DNA of 64,000 nucleotides from positions 310,001 to 374,000 of the forward strand of contig JAXGMQ010000001.1 in the NCBI GenBank assembly GCA_040768585.1, given 5' to 3'. Shown here piece by piece: positions 28,531-36,904 of the stretch; position 1 is the stretch's first letter; each line of letters begins with the position of its first letter. The notes under the pieces were generated by a model, which saw only the letters and a list, made by a program, of their open reading frames with translations, did not search any database and had not been told where the DNA came from. The position numbers and the translations under genes are program-made. This stretch comes from JAXGMQ01 sp040768585 (lineage in GTDB: Bacteria > Caldisericota > Caldisericia > JAAYUI01).

Positions 28531-28900
28531 CAATACCCCTTCTATCCTTTTGAGATTCGCGACACCAGATCATGATACTAAACATCGACCGTTCTTTAAA
28601 GGGGTTTGGCTAAAGAAGTGAATTTTAATCGGATGGATTGAATTGACTGCTCAGAACTCATGGCATCTAAATACTAGAAAACCAACTCATGAGTCACCAT
28701 CAAGCGAGATACTTGGCCTTTCCCGATTGGTGGATTCACCACTAAGAAACATTCGATAACACAAGCGGAAACCGTGAATATTACTAGAAAATAAATACAA
28801 AAAGGCACAAAACCCACCAACACTCAAATCCCGGCAAGCGTCCTCGGAACGGACTAAATCACCATATCAGGCAAACCGCAATATCTCCCAGGTTTTTTGC
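28531..28900. other. 370-bp intergenic region upstream of gatB
   Basis: No ORF above about 50 codons and no convincing hairpin-plus-T-run. It should contain the gatB promoter and the end of the membrane-protein cluster. I could not fix a -35/-10 pair. It is visibly AT-richer than the flanking coding sequence. Confidence 0.4.
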
Positions 28901-29380
28901 TTACACAAAAACGTTCTTGTTAAGAATCTGCCTCTCCTTATCGCCCAGCTTGAAATTCTCATCATCAAGAATCTCTATCAGCTCTTCCTTCTTCGCTCTC
29001 AGTCTCTGGATACGAACACCCATATCCTCAAAGTCAGATAGAGCCTCCACCTTCACTGGCTGATGCATAACCCATGAGTAGATAAATATAATTGAACCGA
29101 TGAAAAAAGAGATCGTCAAAATCACAGACCAGGAGGGGTAGGCAAATGAAAGTAAACTAATCAGCATAAGAAATGCTCCAAGCATCATGAGGGGTGAAAG
29201 GGGACCTACTCGAGGAATCAGAGCCCTTCTTCTATCCCGTGAGGTTAAGATGGATTCGTCTATATCGTAAAGAGACCTAAGGAACGTTTTTTCGTCCTCG
29301 GTGGCACAGGAGGCGCACACTGGATACTTGGTTGTCCTCCCACACCTTCGGCATCGATAAGTCTTCTTCGGCTTACTCAT
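28901..29380 (-). CDS. Zinc-ribbon membrane protein with C-terminal VRIQRLR coiled segment
   Basis: 159 residues. The N-terminus carries a zinc ribbon (CRRCGRTTKYPVCASC). It is followed by a linker, two membrane segments (about 62-80 and 85-105) and a basic coiled-coil-like tail starting GVRIQRLRAKKEELIEIL. The gene at 31587 has the same layout and the same VRIQRLR tail motif, so the two are paralogues bounding this cluster. A GGGGG ribosome site precedes the ATG. The family is not recognised. The ribbon and tail would both face the cytoplasm with two segments. Confidence 0.7.
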   Translation of the reverse strand: MSKPKKTYRCRRCGRTTKYPVCASCATEDEKTFLRSLYDIDESILTSRDRRRALIPRVGPLSPLMMLGAFLMLISLLSFAYPSWSVILTISFFIGSIIFIYSWVMHQPVKVEALSDFEDMGVRIQRLRAKKEELIEILDDENFKLGDKERQILNKNVFV

Positions 29381-29414
29381 AATCTACCCCCTTCTTTCAA
29401 GGTTGAGCAATCTC

Positions 29415-29909
29415 CTAAAACTCCTCGATGAGAGTGTCAATCTTTTGGAGCATCTCGTTTATGTATTTTTTGTCCATCGTCTCGGTTATGTCACCCATAC
29501 TCCTTGCACGATATCTCAACTCAAAATCCTCCAGACACAGATCATTCCTGATATTGGAGTAATTTTGCACTAGCCTCTTTTTTCTCTGAAGTCTTCTTCT
29601 CTCTACAATAAGATCGGTGTAAAGCATTGCGTTCATGATGTTCTTCCGAGGATACTGAGCCAGATGAAAAAACATGGACGCAAGGGCAGCAATCGGGACA
29701 CTGGTGATCAGCAGAAGCAGTATAGAATTCATATTCGTCCCAAAAACTGCCAGCACAATGACTGAAGCTAGGATAATAAAGAGGGAGAAAAGGACATACG
29801 GATGATTTCTAGGCAGCTTATATCTGCACTTATGTATGCCGTAGGACACATCAGACAACAGAATATCTATTCTTCTCCCCTCAAACTCTCGATCAAACGT
29901 CCCTATCAT
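29415..29909 (-). CDS. Two-TM membrane protein, YP-x-x-N family
   Basis: 164 residues from ATG 29909; AGGAG lies 7 nt upstream, and the adjacent ATG at 29912 is also possible. Two membrane segments (about 37-57 and 61-79) are followed immediately by the signature QYPRKNIMNAML and a long basic helix (LIVERRRLQRKKRLVQ). This signature recurs in the genes at 29968 and 30834, which defines a small paralogous family. Both ends should be cytoplasmic. No enzyme motif is visible and the family is not recognised. Confidence 0.65.
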   Translation of the reverse strand: MIGTFDREFEGRRIDILLSDVSYGIHKCRYKLPRNHPYVLFSLFIILASVIVLAVFGTNMNSILLLLITSVPIAALASMFFHLAQYPRKNIMNAMLYTDLIVERRRLQRKKRLVQNYSNIRNDLCLEDFELRYRARSMGDITETMDKKYINEMLQKIDTLIEEF

Positions 29910-29967
29910 CATGTCGCTCCTCTCACACCGCATTGACATGCATGGTAATACATTCTATCACATCCAA

Positions 29968-30468
29968 TCAAGTTCTGTGAGATACCACACCAACCTCAAC
30001 GAATATTTTTTCATCAAGGTTTATTTTAACATCCTCTAATGAATCCGGTTCTCCAATCGTTTTCGAGCTGAGTTCAAGAAGTAAATCGTCGTAGTTAGAA
30101 TATCCATTGCCGTTGATAATCATCGACAAAAGTCTTTGCTTTCTCTTGATTCTGCAAAGTTTTATTTTCAAATCAACGATTTTAAGCGCTATTTTTATAT
30201 TCTCCTGTGGAAAATCTGACATACTCCACAAGATAGCGAACGCTAAAACAGCTGGTATAATCACCATCGGAAAATAGAAAAAGTTGCTTGGGACAGTTGC
30301 AAAGACCAAATAGATACTAAAACCCCATAGCAATATAAGAAGAGTAAGCGTTACTGGGTTTTGGCTTGGAAAAACCAGTTTTAAAGAGCGCAATTCCCCC
30401 ACGAGCGATAATTTTAATCCGTTAAGCCTATCGCTCTCTTCTTTCAATGTACTCAGACTGATTCCCAC
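29968..30468 (-). CDS. Two-TM membrane protein, YP-x-x-N family
   Basis: 166 residues from GTG 30468 (GAGGTG 8 nt upstream). Two membrane segments lie at about 40-57 and 64-83. The family signature is DFPQENIKIALKIVDL, followed by the basic helix IKLCRIKRKQRLLSM. The C-terminal acidic part contains LLLELSSKTIGEPDSL, closely matching ILMELSAKPMGEDDLL of the 30834 gene, so these two are the nearest relatives in the set. Function is unknown. Confidence 0.65.
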   Translation of the reverse strand: MGISLSTLKEESDRLNGLKLSLVGELRSLKLVFPSQNPVTLTLLILLWGFSIYLVFATVPSNFFYFPMVIIPAVLAFAILWSMSDFPQENIKIALKIVDLKIKLCRIKRKQRLLSMIINGNGYSNYDDLLLELSSKTIGEPDSLEDVKINLDEKIFVEVGVVSHRT

Positions 30469-30833
30469 TTCTGCTACACCTCACGCGTGCCAAACAACAC
30501 CGAGAAAGAACCTGATTATCCTCAATAAACAACTCTAATGCTAAGTTAATTGCATAATCATACAAGAAATTATTTGTAACATTTGTTCCGTAATTATGAA
30601 TTTTAAAAAAAATTATTCTAGTGTCACTCTACAATACAATTACTCATTCAACATAGAAACAAGCTCATACAACTCATCAACAGTGTGAGGTATCTATTAT
30701 AACTCAAAGAACATTGGAGACAGACAAAACCATAAAAACAAGCAAGGGAGATAATCCAAACTCTTCACTACTGCACCAAAAATAAATCACTGAAAGAAAA
30801 CTGAATACAAAAGACCTATTGTAAAAAACCGGA
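30469..30833. other. 365-bp AT-rich intergenic region
   Basis: No ORF and no recognised element. It is markedly AT-rich and separates two same-strand paralogues. It could hold a promoter or the remains of a further family member, but no readable fragment of the YP-x-x-N signature was found. Confidence 0.4.
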
Positions 30834-31337
30834 CTAGATTCTGTTCGATTCCTTTATGTTAAGCTCCTTAAATTCATTACTCGTATTCAGTCTCATCAGC
30901 AAATCGTCCTCACCCATTGGTTTCGCTGAAAGCTCCATGAGAATATCATCTTTTATTGTATCATCCGCTTCCTTGTCCAACAAAGCAAATAGCTTCTTTC
31001 TGCGATTTATCCTCTTTATGGCGACCTTTAGACTGACAACCTTCATCGCATTGCTGACGTTCGCCTGTGGATAATCGGCATACATGAAAAAAAGCGCAAA
31101 GGCACAAATAACTGGAACATACATCAAAAGACACCAGTAAACTTCCTTTGTAAATTCATACAGCGCAAGAAAAAACATGGACGCCCAAAAGACACAGATC
31201 AGGAATAGCATGGTGGGTTGGTACTTAGGCAAGGTATGGACAAGTTTCCTCAGATATCTCCTCAGAGAATACCGCATCGAATCCAAGCTAGCCCTATCGC
31301 AACTCGAAAACGATAAATCTAAATCAGAACCGTGCAT
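30834..31337 (-). CDS. Two-TM membrane protein, YP-x-x-N family
   Basis: 167 residues from ATG 31337, chosen because AGGAGGGGG lies directly upstream; the longer reading frame has no ribosome site. Two membrane segments (about 42-60 and 66-84) are followed by the signature DYPQANVSNAMKVVSL, the basic stretch IKRINRRKKLFALL and the acidic LMELSAKPMGEDD motif. Same family as the two genes downstream. The gene is unrecognised outside this cluster. Confidence 0.65.
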   Translation of the reverse strand: MHGSDLDLSFSSCDRASLDSMRYSLRRYLRKLVHTLPKYQPTMLFLICVFWASMFFLALYEFTKEVYWCLLMYVPVICAFALFFMYADYPQANVSNAMKVVSLKVAIKRINRRKKLFALLDKEADDTIKDDILMELSAKPMGEDDLLMRLNTSNEFKELNIKESNRI

Positions 31338-31586
31338 AAACCCCCTCCTGACCAACAATACCAAGCTCAAACCAACAAATACCACCCAACTCAAACGTCC
31401 CGCTAAAACGGAGAACTACATACAATATTCTCAGTCAGAGAACCTCGATTGTCAATAGGCTCAAACACTGGAATCACAAGCACTTATTCATCGAAACAGA
31501 ATACGATACCTGAAATAGCACCCACAATCAGACGAGGAAATCAACGACCAAGGGACAAACGTAGTAAAAAATGATGAGTGTTCCTA

Positions 31587-32144
31587 TTACTTCAGTTTTC
31601 TAAGTAATACCGACTTCTCGTCCCTCAATCTCTGAATCCTCACCTTTGCCTGATCGTAATAATCCATCTTCGCAAGTTTTTCAGGCCAAAGATCGATAAT
31701 CGCAATAACCATGTAGATTATTCCAGGGATAAGGAGCAGCAACCCAACGATAGAACCCCAGATATTATTTGACCAAATGAGTCCAACACCACCAGCGAGA
31801 AGGAAGAAAGCAATCCAGGCATTTTTATGGGTTCGCCACGTCTCATAAACCATGTAGAGGAGAAATGCTGCCCCAAGGGTTATTATCGCATAGCCAGTAT
31901 ACAACAACCATGGTATCTGTGGCCAGTTGGTGGGGAGTAAACCTAGGGCAATGATGGCAAACGCCACCCAAATCGAGTATGTCGTTTGTTTTTTCTCACC
32001 CTTTAGCTGCTTGACTTCGTTCCTCTCGGTGGCAATCTCGTCGTCTATCTCCTTGAGTCTGCTTATAAGCTCAAGTTCATCTTGATTCGCACACGACTCA
32101 CATATGGGATAAACCGAATCCGACCGACATTTTTTACACTTCAT
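31587..32144 (-). CDS. Zinc-ribbon multi-TM membrane protein with C-terminal VRIQRLR segment
   Basis: 185 residues. An N-terminal zinc ribbon (CKKCRSDSVYPICESC) is followed by a coiled segment (about 25-52), four or five hydrophobic segments, and a tail KVRIQRLRDEKSVLLRKL that matches the tail of the 28901 protein. Its ATG overlaps the gatA stop codon (TGATG), so it is translated from the gatCA message. No function is recognised. The shared ribbon and tail motifs imply a common cytoplasmic partner for both proteins. Confidence 0.7.
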   Translation of the reverse strand: MKCKKCRSDSVYPICESCANQDELELISRLKEIDDEIATERNEVKQLKGEKKQTTYSIWVAFAIIALGLLPTNWPQIPWLLYTGYAIITLGAAFLLYMVYETWRTHKNAWIAFFLLAGGVGLIWSNNIWGSIVGLLLLIPGIIYMVIAIIDLWPEKLAKMDYYDQAKVRIQRLRDEKSVLLRKLK

Positions 32145-33520
32145 CAGTTCATTTCCCTCTCAATTGCACTTGCCAAATCAAACAGTAAATCCTCCGAAAA
32201 CGCTTTGCCAGAGAGCTGCATCCCGATTGGTCTGCTCTCGCCATCGACTCCGGCTGGCACAGATATTGCCGGGATTCCAGCCAACGTCTGAGGGATAGTC
32301 AGCATATCACAAGCATACAAATCGAGAATGTCTGTCTTTGAGCCAAATTTGAAAGCCGTCGATGGAGTGGTTGGCGTCAGCAGGGCATCACAAACCTTGA
32401 GTGAATCATAAATCTCATGTGAAATCTTTGCTCTCATCCTACAGGCTTGGATGTAATAATCATCATAGAAACCTTCAGAAAGGGCGTATGTTCCAATTAA
32501 AATTCTTCTTCTAACCTCAGCACCAAATCCCTCTGTCCTCGTTTTCGTGTACTGGGTTTTCAAATCCTCATCCTCAACCTGCAACCCATATCTGACACCA
32601 TCAAACCTTGATAGGTTTGCCGAACACTCGGAAGGTGCGATCAGAAAGTACGTCGAGATTGAGTGTTTCAAGCTGGGCTGACTGACACTCACAAATTTGA
32701 CTCCAACTTTTTCTAGGATTGCCTTTGTCTCGTTAAGCCTTTTCAAAACATCACTGTCTATTGCCAGCTCAGAAAGCTCTTCTGGGATACCGATGCTTAT
32801 TTCATCAAGATTTTTTGTGGGCAAAGGTTCCCACGCGACCGACGTTGAATCGTTTGAATCACAGCCTCTAATGGATTCAAGGATAAGCTTTGCGTCATCG
32901 ACTCTTTTTGCAATCGGACCTATCACATCAAGTGATGACGAAAACGCAACAAGCCCATACCTTGAGACTGTTCCGTATGTTGGTCTAACACCGACCAATC
33001 CACAAAATGCGGCAGGTTGTCTGACAGAGCCACCGGTGTCTGAGCCAAGCGCTCCAAGCGCCATACCAGAACCGACAGCGGCAGCAGAACCAGAAGAAGA
33101 GCCACCAGGAACCAGGGACTCATCAACTGGATTTTTGGTTGCTCCAAAGGAAGAAAACTCCCCAGTAAACCCCATCGCAAACTCATCAAGATTTGTCTTC
33201 CCAACCAACACAGCTCCATTGTTCCTAAGGTTTGTTGTTACGGTTGATTCAAAGAGACTCTTGTAGTTGCCAAGTATTTTGGATGCACATGTCAGCCTTA
33301 TGTCTTTTACTGCAATGTTGTCCTTGATTGCAATTGGAATCCCGGAGAGAGAGCCACCTTCAGAATTGTCATTGCCTCTGGCGGGATCATCAAACAGTGG
33401 GGTAATAAAAGCGTTGAGTGTCGATTCTCTATTGTCAAAGTTCACCTTGCACTCATTGAGCAGTTCCTGTGGAGAGAGCTTCTTTTCTGCCAAAAGCTTC
33501 TTTGCTTCAACTATCGTCAT
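32144..33520 (-). CDS. gatA: Asp/Glu-tRNA amidotransferase subunit A (amidase)
   Basis: 458 residues, slightly short for the family (about 480). It hydrolyses glutamine to supply ammonia to GatB. The amidase-signature triad is present: the lysine in IPIAIKDNIAV and the two serines in GGSSSGSAAAVGSGMALGAL and GSDTGGSVRQPA. The start overlaps the gatC stop (ATGA). It forms gatC-gatA with gatB further downstream on the same strand. Confidence 0.97.
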   Translation of the reverse strand: MTIVEAKKLLAEKKLSPQELLNECKVNFDNRESTLNAFITPLFDDPARGNDNSEGGSLSGIPIAIKDNIAVKDIRLTCASKILGNYKSLFESTVTTNLRNNGAVLVGKTNLDEFAMGFTGEFSSFGATKNPVDESLVPGGSSSGSAAAVGSGMALGALGSDTGGSVRQPAAFCGLVGVRPTYGTVSRYGLVAFSSSLDVIGPIAKRVDDAKLILESIRGCDSNDSTSVAWEPLPTKNLDEISIGIPEELSELAIDSDVLKRLNETKAILEKVGVKFVSVSQPSLKHSISTYFLIAPSECSANLSRFDGVRYGLQVEDEDLKTQYTKTRTEGFGAEVRRRILIGTYALSEGFYDDYYIQACRMRAKISHEIYDSLKVCDALLTPTTPSTAFKFGSKTDILDLYACDMLTIPQTLAGIPAISVPAGVDGESRPIGMQLSGKAFSEDLLFDLASAIEREMN

Positions 33521-33804
33521 GACTCACCTATGATTCTTGGAACAAGATAGTAACCATCCTGCTTCTTTGGCGCTTCCTCCAATATTTCACTCTTTTTGAG
33601 ACTTGGTTTTACGGTGTCCGATTGAGTCTCAAGTCTGCACTGGGGGGGTAGAACCATTGGTTCAACATCCTTCAAATCCATCTGAGAAAGCGCATCAAAA
33701 CTCGTTAGCACTTTTATTAAATCAGCCTTGATACCAGAGTCTGCATCAGTGTCAATCCGCGCCAGATTCGATACCCGTTTTATATCCTTGTCATCAATAC
33801 CCAT
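33517..33804 (-). CDS. gatC: Asp/Glu-tRNA amidotransferase subunit C
   Basis: 95 residues from ATG 33804, chosen because GGAGG lies 6 nt upstream and the protein then begins in the family-typical way (DDKDIKRVSNLARI). It wraps around and stabilises GatA-GatB. The C-terminal part carries the family pattern PMVLPPQCRLETQSD and a final YYLVPRII. It overlaps gatA by 4 nt. It is divergent from der, with about 70 bp holding both promoters. Confidence 0.93.
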   Translation of the reverse strand: MGIDDKDIKRVSNLARIDTDADSGIKADLIKVLTSFDALSQMDLKDVEPMVLPPQCRLETQSDTVKPSLKKSEILEEAPKKQDGYYLVPRIIGES

Positions 33805-33873
33805 ACTCTTCCTCCAATTTTCGCAAAACCAGCCCCAAATATAACACGATTGACTCAATCAGACTAGACAACC

Positions 33874-33902
33874 TTGACAAAACCCGCTCTCACAGCTAAT
33901 GT
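33874..33902 (+). promoter_or_regulatory. der operon promoter, near-leaderless
   Basis: TTGACA (33874-33879), 17-bp spacer, TAATGT (33897-33902). The predicted +1 is at 33909, four bases before ATG 33913. The TTG of the -35 box could be mistaken for a start codon. Confidence 0.7.
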
Positions 33903-33912
33903 CCGGCTATCA

Positions 33913-35259
33913 ATGGAAAACTCAGGGAAAAACCAAATAACCAAAGTAGCAGACTCGAAGCTTCCAGTTGTCGCTCTCATTGGCAGACCATCTGTCGGCA
34001 AATCCACTATCTTCAATAGGATTCTCCGAAGGAACCTTGTTATAACTGACAAAGCTTTCGGGGTCACAAGAGACCGTATCATGGAGGACTTTGAGTGGAA
34101 TAGAGTTAGATTCACACTCATGGATACAGGTGGCATTGCCCCAGAGGAGGGACCAATCCAGGAACAGGTGTCGATCCAGTCTGAACTCGCACTAGGAATG
34201 GCTGACCTCATTCTCTACGTTGTAGATGTCAAAACAGGTCCCATTCAAGAGGATATCCACGTTGCTAAGCTACTCAAAAACCACCGAGACAAAGTCATAC
34301 TCGTTGGCAACAAGGGTGATAACGTAGACTACTCAGAGTTCAATTTTTTCACACTAGGCTTCGGTGAACCCTTCATCCTCTCTGCCATCACCGGTCGTAA
34401 CCTTGCCGAACTGCTTGATATGATTGCCGAGAAACTACACCAAAAATCTGAAATCATGCAAAGTGAGGAAGAATCAGAATGGATGCCAAAAATTGCTGTT
34501 GCTGGCAGACCAAACGTTGGTAAATCCTCACTTTTGAACAAAATCCTCGGTGAAACAAGACTGACCGTCAGCAATGTAGCTGGAACAACGAGAGACGCAA
34601 TAGACACCGACATTATCTATGAAGGTAAGGAATACAGACTCATTGACACGGCTGGAATCGTAAGAAAGTATCATTACGACACTCAACTTGAACACGTCAC
34701 ATTCAAGCGCTCCCAGCAGGCAATTCACAGAAGTGATGTTGTATTTCTAGTGGTCGATGGCTCAGAGGGTGTCACGGGTGCCGACCAACAGATTGCACGA
34801 TACATTATCGATGAAGGAAGAGGGTGTGTCCTTGTAGTCAACAAGATTGACCTTGTAGACGACAAAGAAAAACTCTATGAAAACATCGCGCACAAGCTGC
34901 GCTTCATCAGCTGGGTTCCTCGAATCTCGATATCAGCCCTAACTGGCAGGAAAGTGGCATCCGTTTTCCCAAAGGCAATTGAGGTACTCGAGAACTTTAG
35001 TATGGAGATATCAACCGGCAAGATTAACAGATGGATTGCAAGGGCGATTGATAGGACATCTCCCACCATTCACAAGAATAAACTCCTGAAGATTTACTAC
35101 GTAGTGCAAACCGGCAAGCGTCCACCAAGATTTGATTTCTTCGTAAACGATGAAAAAGCTCTTTCCCCTGCTTATGAGCGCTATCTCCAGAACTCCATTC
35201 GGGAGGAGTTTGGTTTTGTTGGAACTCCCATAAAATTCAGATGGAGGCCAAAATCATGA
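33913..35259 (+). CDS. der: Ribosome biogenesis GTPase Der (EngA)
   Basis: 448 residues, the usual size. Two tandem GTPase domains are seen. The first has GRPSVGKSTIFNRI, DTGGIAPEEG and NKGD; the second has GRPNVGKSSLLNKI, DTAGIVRK and NKIDL. A C-terminal KH-like domain ends the protein. It acts in 50S subunit maturation in the cytoplasm. ATG 33913 is chosen because a good promoter starts the transcript only about 4 nt upstream; the longer frame from TTG 33874 would begin at the -35 box. Its TGA overlaps the gpsA ATG. Confidence 0.96.
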   Translation: MENSGKNQITKVADSKLPVVALIGRPSVGKSTIFNRILRRNLVITDKAFGVTRDRIMEDFEWNRVRFTLMDTGGIAPEEGPIQEQVSIQSELALGMADLILYVVDVKTGPIQEDIHVAKLLKNHRDKVILVGNKGDNVDYSEFNFFTLGFGEPFILSAITGRNLAELLDMIAEKLHQKSEIMQSEEESEWMPKIAVAGRPNVGKSSLLNKILGETRLTVSNVAGTTRDAIDTDIIYEGKEYRLIDTAGIVRKYHYDTQLEHVTFKRSQQAIHRSDVVFLVVDGSEGVTGADQQIARYIIDEGRGCVLVVNKIDLVDDKEKLYENIAHKLRFISWVPRISISALTGRKVASVFPKAIEVLENFSMEISTGKINRWIARAIDRTSPTIHKNKLLKIYYVVQTGKRPPRFDFFVNDEKALSPAYERYLQNSIREEFGFVGTPIKFRWRPKS

Positions 35260-36260
35260 AGATATGCGTGATGGGTGCCGGCGCATGGGGTACTTCACTC
35301 GCCATTCTACTTGCCGATAAGCCTCATGAAGTCAGGTTATGGGCAAATACTAGGGATCTATATAACACAATTGTTTCAAATAGAGAAAATTCGATTTTCT
35401 TCCCTGGTCATAAGCTTCCGGGGCAGGTCAGAATTGAGTTTGACCCCTTGACAGCCTCAAAAGACGTAGATATAATGATTGCCGCTGTCCCGAGGAAATA
35501 TCAAACTCAGGCAGCATGCGGGTTTGCTGAGTACCTTGAAAAAAAGACTGTGGTTTTATCAGTGTCTAAGGGGATTGACCCAGAAACGTCTGCGACGATG
35601 AGTCAGGTTCTATCTGATACTTGGTCGCTGGATGAGAGCAGAATCGCTGTTATGTCTGGGCCTAACTTCGCGAAGGAAGTTGCTCTACACCATCCAAGCG
35701 CAACAGTTATCGCCTCTTCTAGCCTAGAATTGGCGAAGCTCTTTCAGGAGCTGCTCTCGACAGACTACTTCAGGGTGTACACATCGACAGATGTTCTAGG
35801 GGTTGAGATTGGCGGAATCCTGAAGAACGTTATCGCGATAGGCGCTGGTATAATCGAGGGTTTGGGTTTCGGTGAGAACACCAGGGCTGCCCTGGTTGTG
35901 AGAGGGCTCGAGGAGATCGGACGCCTGTATAAGGTGGTCGGAGCTTCGGAGAAAACCCTTCACGGGCTCTCCTGTCTTGGTGACCTTGTTGCCACTTGCA
36001 CATCAAATCTCTCCAGAAACAAGAGTTTTGGAGTGCTCCTAGGCCAAGGTGTCTCACCTGAAAATGCCAAATCCGCCATAGTTGGGCAGGGTAAAGCCAT
36101 CGAAGGACTTGACTCGCTTGAAGGATTGAATAAACTTGCATCCCGTTACCGAGTCAACCTTCCAATAGTTGAAGAAATTACCGCTATTGTTAACATGCAT
36201 ACTTCACCCTCGGAAGCCATAACTAGGTTGATGAGGAGAGATTTAAAATCTGAGTCCTAA
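35256..36260 (+). CDS. gpsA: Glycerol-3-phosphate dehydrogenase [NAD(P)+]
   Basis: 334 residues. It reduces dihydroxyacetone phosphate to glycerol-3-phosphate for phospholipid synthesis. The N-terminal Rossmann motif is VMGAGAWGTSLA. The family motifs SKGIDPET, MSGPNFAKEVA, GGILKNVIAIGAGI (catalytic lysine) and GLSCLGDLVATCTSNLSRN are present. ATG 35256 overlaps the der stop (ATGA) and has GGAGG 8 nt upstream; an ATG 15 nt earlier lies on that ribosome site. der-gpsA adjacency is common across bacteria. Confidence 0.96.
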   Translation: MKICVMGAGAWGTSLAILLADKPHEVRLWANTRDLYNTIVSNRENSIFFPGHKLPGQVRIEFDPLTASKDVDIMIAAVPRKYQTQAACGFAEYLEKKTVVLSVSKGIDPETSATMSQVLSDTWSLDESRIAVMSGPNFAKEVALHHPSATVIASSSLELAKLFQELLSTDYFRVYTSTDVLGVEIGGILKNVIAIGAGIIEGLGFGENTRAALVVRGLEEIGRLYKVVGASEKTLHGLSCLGDLVATCTSNLSRNKSFGVLLGQGVSPENAKSAIVGQGKAIEGLDSLEGLNKLASRYRVNLPIVEEITAIVNMHTSPSEAITRLMRRDLKSES

Positions 36261-36277
36261 GAAGGAGGGCTAAAGAA

Positions 36278-36550
36278 ATGACAAAGCCAGAACTGATCGA
36301 CAAGATCGCAGCGACAACAAAGTTCTCAAAGAAGGATTGCTCAGCAATGCTTGATGCAACACTTGATTCCATCAAGGCAGCAATGCAGGGCGGAGAAAAG
36401 GTTCTTCTCGTCGGATTTGGTTCTTTCTATGTTCGCGAGAGAGCTGCAAGAAAAGGCGTCAACCCAAAGACCCGCAAGCCACTCAACATCCCAGCAAAGA
36501 AAGTTCCAGCTTTCAAGCCAGGTAAGGACCTCAAGGACGCAGTAGCCTAA
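36278..36550 (+). CDS. HU-family DNA-binding protein
   Basis: 90 residues, the family's usual length. It is a small basic histone-like protein that bends DNA as a dimer. The signature GFGSFYVRERAARKGVNPKT and the C-terminal KVPAFKPGKDLKDAV are diagnostic. AAGGAGG precedes the ATG, and it follows gpsA by 17 nt. A strong terminator lies directly downstream. Could be named hup/hupB, but IHF-type subunits share this pattern. Confidence 0.95.
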   Translation: MTKPELIDKIAATTKFSKKDCSAMLDATLDSIKAAMQGGEKVLLVGFGSFYVRERAARKGVNPKTRKPLNIPAKKVPAFKPGKDLKDAVA

Positions 36551-36571
36551 AGGTAACCTTAGAAACAAAAT

Positions 36572-36611
36572 CACAAAAAGCACAGTAGAAGTTTTTGCTG
36601 TGCTTTTTGTG
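36572..36611 (+). terminator. Intrinsic terminator of the der-gpsA-HU operon
   Basis: CACAAAAAGCACAG (36572-36585) pairs with CTGTGCTTTTTGTG (36598-36611) around a 12-nt loop. The T-run is part of the 3' arm. Confidence 0.85.
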
Positions 36612-36617
36612 TAGGTT

Positions 36618-36695
36618 CGGGGCGTAGCGCAGTTTGGTTAGCGCGTTAGTCTGGGGGACTAAAGGTCGGAAGTTCGAATCTTCTCGCCCCGACCA
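36618..36695 (+). tRNA. tRNA-Pro (GGG)
   Basis: 78 nt with encoded CCA. The acceptor CGGGGCG pairs with CGCCCCG. The anticodon stem TTAGT/ACTAA holds loop CTGGGGG, giving anticodon GGG. The T-loop TTCGAAT is canonical. Confidence 0.95.
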
Positions 36696-36760
36696 TCTCT
36701 GGCGTCTGTGAATTTTGAGGCTGGTTTACCCTAGCGTCATTGAATTTATTTTATATTGTT

Positions 36761-36837
36761 CGGGACGTGGCTCAGCTTGGTAGAGCGCTTGGTTCGGGAC
36801 CAAGAGGTCAGCGGTTCGAATCCGCTCGTCCCGACCA
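36761..36837 (+). tRNA. tRNA-Pro (CGG)
   Basis: 77 nt with encoded CCA. The acceptor CGGGACG pairs with CGTCCCG. The anticodon stem CTTGG/CCAAG holds loop TTCGGGA, giving anticodon CGG. It lies 65 nt after the other proline tRNA and is probably co-transcribed. Confidence 0.95.
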
Positions 36838-36869
36838 TCCGTAATGGATGGATCGGTAACTTCTCCCTA

Positions 36870-36898
36870 TTGACCAGCTTAGATGTTTATAGGAAAAT
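36870..36898 (+). promoter_or_regulatory. Possible leaderless promoter of the decarboxylase gene
   Basis: TTGACC (36870-36875), 17-bp spacer, weak GAAAAT (36893-36898). The predicted +1 is exactly at ATG 36905. A weak TAGGA ribosome-site match at 36890-36894 is an alternative reading. Confidence 0.4.
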
Positions 36899-36904
36899 AT
36901 CCAC

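Noticed and set aside
28901..32144. Prophage or integrated element between gatA and gatB
   Set aside because: No integrase, phage protein, attachment-site duplication or tRNA target was seen; the first gene overlaps gatA.
33874..33912. TTG start for der at 33874
   Set aside because: The TTG is part of a TTGACA -35 box with a matched -10 box downstream, and no ribosome site precedes it.
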